In this document: positions 1 through 5,242 of the stretch, piece by piece | Position numbering within the stretch: position 1 is the first letter of the stretch | How the letters are laid out: the number at the start of each line of letters is the position of its first letter | Assembly: GCA_014379925.1 (NCBI GenBank) | Contig: JACMKY010000011.1 | Coordinates: 1 to 8,299, forward strand | DNA: 8,299 nt | DNA from: Cytophagales bacterium | GTDB taxonomy: Bacteria; Bacteroidota; Bacteroidia; Cytophagales; ES-bin-26 | Direction of reading: 5' to 3' | The notes under the pieces: model-generated | What the model was told of the DNA's origin: nothing | The model's input: the letters and a program-made list of their open reading frames with translations, nothing else | The model's database searches: none | Program-made: the position numbers and the translations under genes

Positions 1-2
1 TA

Positions 3-311
3 ACGATGCTCTTTTTAGCGCTGTCCGACGTGGATTTATCGCTTCAGCGGGTAGCTGAGCGGACAAAATCCGGCGGGCACCACGTCGCACCTGCGGAGGT
101 AACCAACAATTTTTACGGCAATCTCCGTTATCTCAACCAGTTTCATCACTTGCTGAACGAATTGAAAATCATTGACACTTCTTCGGCAGTACAACCCCGC
201 GAACTTTTACACTTGAACGACGGCCGGATCGTTGCCGGTTTACCAATTCCATTGCTTCCGCCCTGGTTGAAAGAATATCTACCCGAGTTGTTTTTTGGTA
301 GTGAAGCGTAA
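3..311 (+). CDS. C-terminal part of a zeta-toxin-like / AAA-family ATPase (5' end outside window)
   Basis: The frame is open to the left window edge (codon 3-5 is ACG, before the ATG at 6), so this is probably the tail of a longer gene rather than a 101-residue protein. The segment FLALSDVDLSLQRVAER followed by KSGGHHV matches, from memory, the late part of zeta-toxin/COG4185-type P-loop kinases, where 'xxRVxxRxxxGGHxV' carries the nucleotide-binding arginine region. The usual arginine cluster after that motif reads TNNFYGNLRYLNQF here, so it belongs to a divergent branch. The tail 'LPPWLKEYLPELF' is proline- and aromatic-rich. The Walker A half is not in view, so activity cannot be judged. 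Family members act either as toxins of toxin-antitoxin pairs or as stand-alone nucleotide kinases; no antitoxin is visible. The DNA is less GC-rich than the following genes. The TAA at 309-311 touches the next fragment directly. Family assignment is moderately confident. Confidence 0.55.
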   Translation, partial: TMLFLALSDVDLSLQRVAERTKSGGHHVAPAEVTNNFYGNLRYLNQFHHLLNELKIIDTSSAVQPRELLHLNDGRIVAGLPIPLLPPWLKEYLPELFFGSEA

Positions 312-621
312 TCCAGGCAAACACTTGCGTTGGGGGCTGCACATTTACACCCCGCGTGCAAGGAGCAAGATCCAGGTGATGACCGTGACGGGCCGCGTGG
401 TGCGCGAGATCACGCAGGACGAACTGGGGCCCCTCCGCATCGGCAACAACGTCTCGGCGTACGCCTGGGACGGCACCGACGAATTCGGCGACAAGCTGGC
501 CAACGGCGTCTACCTCTACCGCGCGCAGGTGCGGCGCAATGGCCAGGACGTGGAACGCCGCGCCACGGCCGCCGACCGGACCTTCCACAAGGAGTGGGGG
601 AAGCTGTACATCCTGCGGTGA
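301..621 (+). pseudogene. 3' fragment of a PorU2-like type IX secretion protein (FlgD-Ig-like C-terminal domain)
   Basis: From about 367 the frame reads KIQVMTVTGRVVREITQDEL, then GPLRIGNN, AWDGTDEFGD, LANGVYLYR and a final GKLYILR, ending in TGA at 619-621. This is the characteristic C-terminal beta-sandwich of the very long PorU2 'putative type IX secretion system sortase' proteins of Bacteroidota, related to FlgD-Ig/gliding C-terminal domains; full proteins are normally well over 1,000 residues. Only about 90 residues remain. The frame is closed by a stop at 268-270, and 271-300 overlaps the preceding kinase gene, so there is no room for the rest of the gene. The residues before KIQVM (NPGKHLRWGLHIYTPRARS) fit the family poorly, so the homology breakpoint lies somewhere in 312-366. 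Base composition becomes GC-rich at the same place. A GTG at 301 could in principle start a short peptide, but nothing suggests it is used. It is best read as a gene remnant or one side of a chimeric join. Confidence 0.6.
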
Positions 622-684
622 CCGACCCCGGCGCTGCGCAGCATCAACGTTTGCAAGGCTACCCCCTCCGGGCAGTCAGCTTCG

Positions 685-714
685 CCGCCCAGAAAGTCTG
701 GCGGGGCAGGTTTT
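685..714 (+). terminator. possible weak terminator hairpin upstream of mtaB
   Basis: CCGCC-c-AGA at 685-693 can pair with TCT-GGCGG at 697-704, giving an eight-pair stem with one bulged C and a three-base loop. A short T run (711-714) follows after six bases. It lies between the PorU2-like fragment and mtaB, where a stop to read-through would make sense. The short U tract and its offset make this weak; it could also be chance pairing in GC-rich DNA. Confidence 0.3.
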
Positions 715-726
715 CGTCGGAATCGC

Positions 727-734
727 TACCTTTG
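727..734 (+). promoter_or_regulatory. Bacteroidota -7 promoter box (TACCTTTG) immediately before mtaB
   Basis: TACCTTTG matches the phylum-specific -7 consensus TAnnTTTG exactly and ends five bases before the mtaB ATG at 739. Transcription would begin at or within a few bases of the start codon, giving a leaderless or near-leaderless mRNA. No TTTG/TTG is found 19-21 bases upstream (the region reads GCGGGGCAGG), so the -33 half is absent or very degenerate. The exact box match and its position support it; actual promoter strength is inference. Confidence 0.5.
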
Positions 735-738
735 CGGC

Positions 739-2061
739 ATGAAAAAAGTGGCTTTCTACACGCTGGGGTGCAAACTCAACTTTTCGGAGACCTCGGCCAT
801 CGCCCGGATGTTCGAGCAGCGGGGTTACCAACGGGTGGAATTCCACGACCGGCCGGATATTTTCGTCATCAACACCTGCTCGGTGACGGAAAACGCCGAC
901 AAGAAGTGCCGGAAAGTGGTCCGGGAAGCCCTCGCCATTTCGCCCGATGCCTACGTGACCATCATCGGCTGCTACGCCCAGTTGAAGCCCCGCGAAATCG
1001 CCGAAATTCCGGGGGTGGACGCGGTGCTGGGCGCGGCCGAAAAATTCCGCCTGCTGGATCTGCTGGACGGCTTCGAGAAGAAACCGGTGGCCCGGGTGCT
1101 GACCACCGACATCCGCCAGGCTCGAACCTTTCACCCCGCCTACTCCCTCCACGACCGTACGCGCACGTTTCTGAAGGTGCAGGACGGCTGCAATTACGCG
1201 TGTAGTTTCTGCACCATCCCGTTGGCGCGGGGCGAAAGCCGCAGCGACCGCATCGTCCAGGCCGTCCAGAACGCCCGGGATGTGGCGGCGGCGGGCGTGA
1301 AGGAAATCGTGCTGACGGGCGTCAACCTCGGAGACTTTGGCCTGCAAGGGGGCCGGCGGACGGAAACCTTTTTGCAGTTGATCCGGGAACTGGACGGGGT
1401 GGACGGGGTGCGCTTTCGCATTTCCTCCGTCGAGCCCAACTTGCTTACCAACGATATCATCGATTTCGTGGCCCAATCCCGGCAGTTTGCGCCCCACTTT
1501 CACGTTCCCCTGCAATCGGGCAGCAACCGCGTATTGAAGTTAATGCGCCGACGTTACCTTCGTGAACTCTACGCCGAGCGGGTAGCCCGGATCAAATCCC
1601 GGATGCCCCGGGCCGGCATCGGCGCGGACGTGATCGTGGGTTTTCCCGGCGAAACGGAAGCGGATTTCCTGGATACCTGCTGCTTTCTCGACGAACTGGA
1701 CGTTTCTTACCTGCACGTGTTTACCTATTCGGAACGGGCCAATACGTTTGCGCTGCAACTGGGTCCGGTGGTGCCGCCGGCGGAGCGGGCCCGGCGCTCG
1801 AAGGAGCTTCACCGCTTGTCAGAACGGAAGCGCCGGCTTTTTTACGAGGGGCAAACCGGTACGACGGCCACGGTGTTGTTCGAGAATGACGTGGAAGAAG
1901 GCCGGATGCACGGTTTCACCGAGAATTACGTGCGGGTGACGGCCAAGTACGATCCCCTGCTGGTGTACGAAACCAAGCGCGTCCGGCTGACGCACCTCAA
2001 CGCCCAGGGGCTGATGGAGGCGGAGGAAACGGACCTGGTCAGGCCCGGCCATCCGGTTTAG
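739..2061 (+). CDS. mtaB: tRNA (N6-L-threonylcarbamoyladenosine(37)-C2)-methylthiotransferase MtaB
   Basis: This 440-residue radical-SAM enzyme would add a methylthio group to t6A at position 37 of ANN-decoding tRNAs in the cytoplasm. The N-terminal UPF0004 domain starts at once with KVAFYTLGCKLNFSET. It carries the three ligands of the auxiliary 4Fe-4S cluster at Cys11, Cys47 (NTCSVT) and Cys78 (IIGCYAQ). The radical-SAM motif DGCNYACSFC gives C-x3-C-x2-C at Cys151, Cys155 and Cys158. A TRAM-like RNA-binding domain runs from about residue 370 (TATVLFEN) to the end. Length is normal for the family. The 'LGCKLNFSET' start and 'NTCSVTENADKKCRK' favour MtaB over MiaB or RimO. The ATG at 739 is chosen because the conserved N terminus begins there and a -7 promoter box sits just before it. 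It appears to be transcribed alone; cydA has its own promoter 150 bases downstream. Nothing looks broken. Confidence 0.95.
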   Translation: MKKVAFYTLGCKLNFSETSAIARMFEQRGYQRVEFHDRPDIFVINTCSVTENADKKCRKVVREALAISPDAYVTIIGCYAQLKPREIAEIPGVDAVLGAAEKFRLLDLLDGFEKKPVARVLTTDIRQARTFHPAYSLHDRTRTFLKVQDGCNYACSFCTIPLARGESRSDRIVQAVQNARDVAAAGVKEIVLTGVNLGDFGLQGGRRTETFLQLIRELDGVDGVRFRISSVEPNLLTNDIIDFVAQSRQFAPHFHVPLQSGSNRVLKLMRRRYLRELYAERVARIKSRMPRAGIGADVIVGFPGETEADFLDTCCFLDELDVSYLHVFTYSERANTFALQLGPVVPPAERARRSKELHRLSERKRRLFYEGQTGTTATVLFENDVEEGRMHGFTENYVRVTAKYDPLLVYETKRVRLTHLNAQGLMEAEETDLVRPGHPV

Positions 2062-2078
2062 CGATTGGGATCGTAACC

Positions 2079-2099
2079 ACCGTTTGATTTCAAACCGGT
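2079..2099 (+). terminator. possible weak hairpin terminator after mtaB
   Basis: ACC-GTTTG (2079-2086) pairs with CAAAC-c-GGT (2091-2099) around an ATTT loop, leaving one bulged C. It starts 18 bases after the mtaB stop and precedes a moderately T-rich stretch (CTTTCTGTTTC). It could end mtaB transcription before the cydA promoter, but there is no clean U tract. Confidence 0.35.
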
Positions 2100-2153
2100 A
2101 ACTGCTTTCTGTTTCACTGCGCGGTCGTTGCCACCATTTTGCGCCCCAAAAGG

Positions 2154-2184
2154 TTTGTTGGACGCGGATTGGTGGCTAGCTTTG
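2154..2184 (+). promoter_or_regulatory. Bacteroidota-type promoter of cydAB (TTTG-N19-TAGCTTTG)
   Basis: A TTTG -33 element (2154-2157) is followed after exactly 19 bases by TAGCTTTG (2177-2184), an exact match to the TAnnTTTG -7 element. This is the canonical sigma-ABfr promoter layout of Bacteroidota. Transcription should begin near 2190, giving a leader of roughly 25-30 nt before the cydA ATG at 2217. It also shows that an in-frame TTG at 2139 lies upstream of the transcript. No Fnr- or Crp-like palindrome was recognised around it, so oxygen control cannot be shown from the sequence. Confidence 0.75.
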
Positions 2185-2216
2185 CTGCGTACGCCGCTTC
2201 CCCTTCGCTTGCTTCC

Positions 2217-3539
2217 ATGGAAGACCTGCTTTCCGCCCGCCTCCAGATGGCCGTTTCCCTCGGCTTTCACATTATTTTTGCTTGCATCGGCATGGTGATG
2301 CCCTTCCTGATGGCTTTCTCGCACTGGCGATGGCTGCGCACCGGGCGCAAAGAATACCTGGACCTGACCAAAACCTGGTCCAAAGGGGTAGCCATCTTCT
2401 TCGCCACCGGGGCCGTGTCGGGCACCGTACTTTCTTTTGAACTGGGTTTGCTCTGGCCGGAATTCATGCGCCACGCCGGACCCATCATCGGGATGCCGTT
2501 CTCCTGGGAAGGAACCGCGTTTTTCATCGAAGCCATTGCCTTGGGCCTCTTCCTCTACGGCTGGAACCGGATCAACCGGTGGGTGCACTGGGTAACCGGC
2601 GTTATCGTGGGCATTTCCGGGGTGGCATCGGGTATTTTCGTGGTCGCGGCCAATGCCTGGATGAACAGTCCGGCGGGATTCGATTGGGTGAACGGACAAG
2701 CCATAAACGTGGATCCGGTGGCGGCCATGTTCAACCGAGCCTGGTTCTCGCAAGCCCTGCACATGACGCTGGCCGCTTTCGTAAGTACCTGTTTTGCCGT
2801 GGCAGGTATCCACGCGCTGCTTTTGCGTCGGCACGAAAACCATCCTTTGCACCAGCCAGCCCTGAAAATCGCCTTGTCTTTCGGGGCGGTCGCCGCCTTT
2901 TTGCAACCCATCAGCGGCGACATTTCCGCCAAGAGCGTGGCCGAGCGGCAACCCGCTAAGTTGGCGGCGATGGAAGCCTTGTTTGAGACTTCCCAACCGG
3001 CTTCCCTGGTGCTGGGCGGCATTCCGGACGAAACCCGGCAACGCGTGGACTACGCCATTCACCTGCCCGGGATGCTGGGCTTCCTGGCCCACGGTGACTT
3101 CAACGCTCAGGTCACCGGGCTGGATCGCATTCCCCGCGACCAGCGGCCGCCCGTGCTGGTCACGCACCTTGCCTTTCAGGTAATGGTGGGTTGTGGAATG
3201 CTGCTGATGGCACTGGGGTTGGCTTTTGTGGTCATTCGCTGGCGGTTCAAGCACCTGCTCAGCCACCGAACCTTCCTGACGGTGGTGGCCCTGGCTACGC
3301 CGCTGGGCTTTCTGGCGGTGGAAGCGGGCTGGACGGTGACGGAAGTAGGGCGCCAGCCCTGGGTGATCTACGGCATTCTGCGGACGAAAGACGCGCTCAC
3401 GCCCATGCCGGGCCTGGTTTATCCGCTGGCGCTGTTCACGGGGCTTTACCTGGTGCTGGCGGGGCTGGTCACGTGGCTGATGGTCCGGCAAATCAAGGCG
3501 TTGCACGGATCGTACGCGCCCAAGCTCACCAAGGTGTAG
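2217..3539 (+). CDS. cydA: cytochrome bd ubiquinol/menaquinol oxidase subunit I (short Q-loop type)
   Basis: CydA is the inner-membrane subunit that binds quinol and haems b558, b595 and d and reduces O2 to water. With ATG 2217 the protein has 440 residues and begins MEDLLSARLQMAVSLGFHI, the usual family start. An upstream in-frame TTG at 2139 would lie before the promoter's start point. Landmarks, with E. coli equivalents inferred from motif alignment: His18 (H19); Glu98 and Glu105 in WEGTAFFIEA (E99/E107); His182 (H186); Lys248 and Glu253 in AKLAAMEALFET (K252/E257, quinol site); Met323 in FQVMVGCG (M393); and TEVGRQPW at 375-382 with Glu376 and Arg379 (E445/R448). All haem ligands are present. 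The stretch between the quinol-site motif and Met323 is short, so the long E. coli-type C-terminal Q-loop insertion is missing. Gln321 stands where E. coli has Arg391. Many transmembrane helices are evident. It forms an operon with cydB, 48 bases downstream. Confidence 0.96.
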   Translation: MEDLLSARLQMAVSLGFHIIFACIGMVMPFLMAFSHWRWLRTGRKEYLDLTKTWSKGVAIFFATGAVSGTVLSFELGLLWPEFMRHAGPIIGMPFSWEGTAFFIEAIALGLFLYGWNRINRWVHWVTGVIVGISGVASGIFVVAANAWMNSPAGFDWVNGQAINVDPVAAMFNRAWFSQALHMTLAAFVSTCFAVAGIHALLLRRHENHPLHQPALKIALSFGAVAAFLQPISGDISAKSVAERQPAKLAAMEALFETSQPASLVLGGIPDETRQRVDYAIHLPGMLGFLAHGDFNAQVTGLDRIPRDQRPPVLVTHLAFQVMVGCGMLLMALGLAFVVIRWRFKHLLSHRTFLTVVALATPLGFLAVEAGWTVTEVGRQPWVIYGILRTKDALTPMPGLVYPLALFTGLYLVLAGLVTWLMVRQIKALHGSYAPKLTKV

Positions 3540-3587
3540 AGGCGCCGATGACCAATCCGCGCGCAATCCATCCGCTCATTCATTCGT

Positions 3588-4619
3588 ATGTATTCCGTTG
3601 TTGTTCTCTTTCTTGGCCTGTCGCTGCTGATGTACTGCCTGTTCGGGGGAGCCGACTTCGGGGCGGGTATCCTGGAAGCGTTCACGCCGAAGCGTTCCCG
3701 GGAAAAAGGCGAAAACCTGACCTACCAGGCCATCGGGCCGGTGTGGGAAGCCAACCACATCTGGTTGATTCTGGTGGTGGTGATTCTGTTCACGGGGTTT
3801 CCCCGCGTCTACGCGGAAATCTCCGTGGCCTTGCACATTCCGCTCACCCTGATGTTGGTGGGCATTGTGCTGCGCGGCTGTTCGTTCACCTTCCGTCACT
3901 ACGACGCCATCCACGACCGTTCGCACGACTATTACTCGCGCGTGTTCGTTTTTTCGAGCGTGGGCACGTCCTTGTTCCTGGGCGTGATTGCGGGTGCGTT
4001 GTCGCTGGGCCGCATCACCAATGCTTCAACGGTTTCCTTTGCCGAGCGCTTCGTGCGGCCGTGGTTCAACTGGTTTTCGTTCTCCGTCGGGCTGTTCGCC
4101 TGTTGCATCTTTGCCTTCCTGGCGGCCGTTTACCTGATTGGCGAAGCCCGGGAGGTCCGCGTCCGCCACGTACTTTGGCAACAGGCGTTGCGGGCCAACC
4201 TGGCGACGGTATTGGCGGGCAGTTTGGTCTTTCTGGCCGCCTGGCTGGACGGTTTCGACCTGGTCGGCCGGCTCCTGCATCATCCTTTCGGAACGGCTTG
4301 CCTGTTCCTGGCCACCGCTTCGCTGCCTTTGCTGTGGTACAGCCTGCGCCGGAGTTGGGTAATACTGCCCCGTTTTCTGGCCGGTTTCCAAGTGAGCATG
4401 ATCCTATTGGCCTGGATCTGGATTCAGTACCCGTTGGTGGTGCAGGTGGCGGACGGGCAAAACCTGACCCTGCAAAATACCCGCGCCCCCGAAGCCACGC
4501 TGAACGCACTCGGCTGGGCGTTGCTGGTCGGTTCGGGACTCATTCTGCCGGCGCTGTTCTACCTGCTCAAGTCCTTCAAGGGAGACCTTTCCTGGCCGGC
4601 CGAACCAAAGCATTCGTGA
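3588..4619 (+). CDS. cydB: cytochrome bd oxidase subunit II
   Basis: CydB is the structural partner of CydA in the inner-membrane bd oxidase and a polytopic membrane protein without confirmed haem ligands in most family members. The 343-residue product opens with a hydrophobic helix and the family signature GGADFGAGILE (residues 20-30, including Asp23). It continues with GPVWEANHIWLI (50-61), the most conserved CydB block, and then FTGFPRVYAEIS and VGIVLRGCSFTFRHYD. Roughly eight or nine hydrophobic segments follow one another, as expected. Length is normal for the family. The ATG at 3588 is the natural start; no Shine-Dalgarno sequence is visible, as is common in Bacteroidota. The gap to cydA is 48 bases with no terminator, so the two are almost certainly co-transcribed. 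No cydX-type small subunit ORF follows, and the CydDC assembly transporter is not in this window. Confidence 0.95.
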   Translation: MYSVVVLFLGLSLLMYCLFGGADFGAGILEAFTPKRSREKGENLTYQAIGPVWEANHIWLILVVVILFTGFPRVYAEISVALHIPLTLMLVGIVLRGCSFTFRHYDAIHDRSHDYYSRVFVFSSVGTSLFLGVIAGALSLGRITNASTVSFAERFVRPWFNWFSFSVGLFACCIFAFLAAVYLIGEAREVRVRHVLWQQALRANLATVLAGSLVFLAAWLDGFDLVGRLLHHPFGTACLFLATASLPLLWYSLRRSWVILPRFLAGFQVSMILLAWIWIQYPLVVQVADGQNLTLQNTRAPEATLNALGWALLVGSGLILPALFYLLKSFKGDLSWPAEPKHS

Positions 4620-4640
4620 CTTGGTTGCTCAGCTTACCAG

Positions 4641-4797
4641 CAATGCAATCAATGCTCCGGGTAAATGCGCAAGAGTAACCTGGCATCGGGTCGGGGCAAC
4701 GGCCAAGAACGGTCGCGCGCTGGCTTGCGCGTCCGGCCAACGCCCAAGGGCTGACGGAGGCCGGAGCAGCGGCGGCGGCCGAGTTACCATTGCATTG
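4641..4797. other. GC-rich segment bounded by a 9-bp inverted repeat; candidate structured RNA or small intergenic element
   Basis: CAATGCAAT (4641-4649) is the exact reverse complement of ATTGCATTG (4789-4797). Just inside, GGTAA (4660-4664) can pair with TTACC (4784-4788), extending the stem to 14 pairs with an 11-base bulge on the left arm. Within it, GGGC-AAC-GGCC pairs with GGCC-AAC-GCCC around a symmetric AAC/AAC internal loop, with an inner CGCGC/GCGCG stem. The segment ends 36 bases before the 4834-4870 terminator hairpin, the order expected for a small RNA gene on the + strand. I recognise no known RNA family, and GC-rich DNA pairs readily by chance, so the call is tentative. Confidence 0.22.
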
Positions 4798-4833
4798 GCA
4801 TTCAGTATACAATCCGCATCCGGTATACAACCA

Positions 4834-4870
4834 CCAAAAAGCCGTTCCCCAGTCGAAAGACGGCTTTTGG
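4834..4870. terminator. hairpin terminator between cydB and gltB, probably bidirectional
   Basis: CCAAAAAGCCGT (4834-4845) pairs with ACGGCTTTTGG (4860-4870), an 11-pair stem with one extra A, around a 14-base loop. The A run on the left arm and T run on the right give the form of an intrinsic terminator readable in both directions. It lies 215 bases beyond the cydB stop, so it would end cydAB read-through, or a small RNA from the GC-rich segment just upstream. It also insulates gltB, whose start is 372 bases further on. Confidence 0.65.
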
Positions 4871-4879
4871 TTGGGCTAG

Positions 4880-5139
4880 TTGCCCATTTCCCGGGGGTGG
4901 GGTAACGCAGTACCCTGCTGCCAAACGTAATGCTTGCTTCGGATAGAATTAACAATATAATAACGCAGCAATCCGTCGACTAACCGAAATAAATTTTTAC
5001 TTTTCAGTCTTTGTCAGTATTAATTTGGGCAAACGCTTGTTTCCGGCCTTATTTCTCAATAATTTCAGCCAAAAACTGACAAAATCAAAATAACGTTTTT
5101 GATCGAAAACCCATACCTCAACGGTTTGCCCATTTCCCG
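4880..5139. repeat. 14-bp exact direct repeat pair in the gltB leader
   Basis: TTGCCCATTTCCCG occurs at 4880-4893 and again at 5126-5139, 246 bases apart, with no extension of identity on either side. A 14-base exact match within 260 bases is unlikely by chance in non-coding DNA. It could be a pair of regulator-binding sites, the footprint (flanking duplication) of a roughly 232-bp insertion that carries the AT-rich DNA, or a recombination scar. Neither copy is palindromic, which argues against a typical dimeric-repressor operator. Confidence 0.5.
5010..5083. repeat. 9-bp inverted repeat in AT-rich gltB leader
   Basis: TTTGTCAGT (5010-5018) and ACTGACAAA (5075-5083) are exact reverse complements separated by 56 bases. 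They lie within the AT-rich stretch upstream of gltB. They might form a long-range stem or be two inverted half-sites for a regulator. No terminator-style T tract follows. Confidence 0.35.
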
Positions 5140-5242
5140 AAGATATTCCTTCCCGCGTCCGGTACCCTTTGAAGGCACGCACCCAAAGCGCGGGAGACGG
5201 AAGACCGACGGAAAACCCAGCCGACAATCAATTCAACAATAG

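Larger units (their letters stand above)
4620..5242. other. 623-base intergenic region between cydB and gltB
   Basis: No convincing gene lies here: ORFs on both strands are short, have no recognisable similarity and change composition midway. The left part (about 4650-4790) is strongly GC-rich and full of short inverted repeats. The middle holds a strong terminator-like hairpin. The right part (about 4915-5110) is markedly AT-rich, as expected for promoter or leader DNA of gltB. Two GTATACAA copies (4805-4812 and 4822-4829) lie just before the terminator, and TAACGCAG occurs twice (4903-4910 and 4961-4968). I could not find a TTTG-N19-21-TAnnTTTG promoter for gltB, nor a recognisable riboswitch, tRNA or other known RNA. 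Confidence 0.6.

Noticed and set aside
330..1205. + strand frame of 291 codons overlapping the PorU2-like fragment and mtaB
   Set aside because: It is Arg/Pro/Gly-rich, has no similarity I recognise, and overlaps two better-supported frames; it is out-of-frame noise in GC-rich DNA.
2058..3566. Long minus-strand open frame (502 codons) opposite cydA
   Set aside because: The product is a hydrophilic, His/Gln/Arg-rich composition typical of antisense frames. The + strand holds all CydA haem ligands.
4641..4797. Integron attC site
   Set aside because: The ends lack the RYYYAAC/GTTRRRY core sites, and no integrase or cassette array is visible.
4620..4905. Small ORFs on both strands in the cydB-gltB gap (94, 84 and 108 codons)
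   Set aside because: They start at poor sites, cross the terminator hairpin and a sharp composition change, and their products look random.
5163..5171. TACCCTTTG as a gltB -7 promoter box
   Set aside because: The spacer is three bases instead of two, and no TTTG/TTG occurs 19-21 bases upstream, so it does not meet the consensus.
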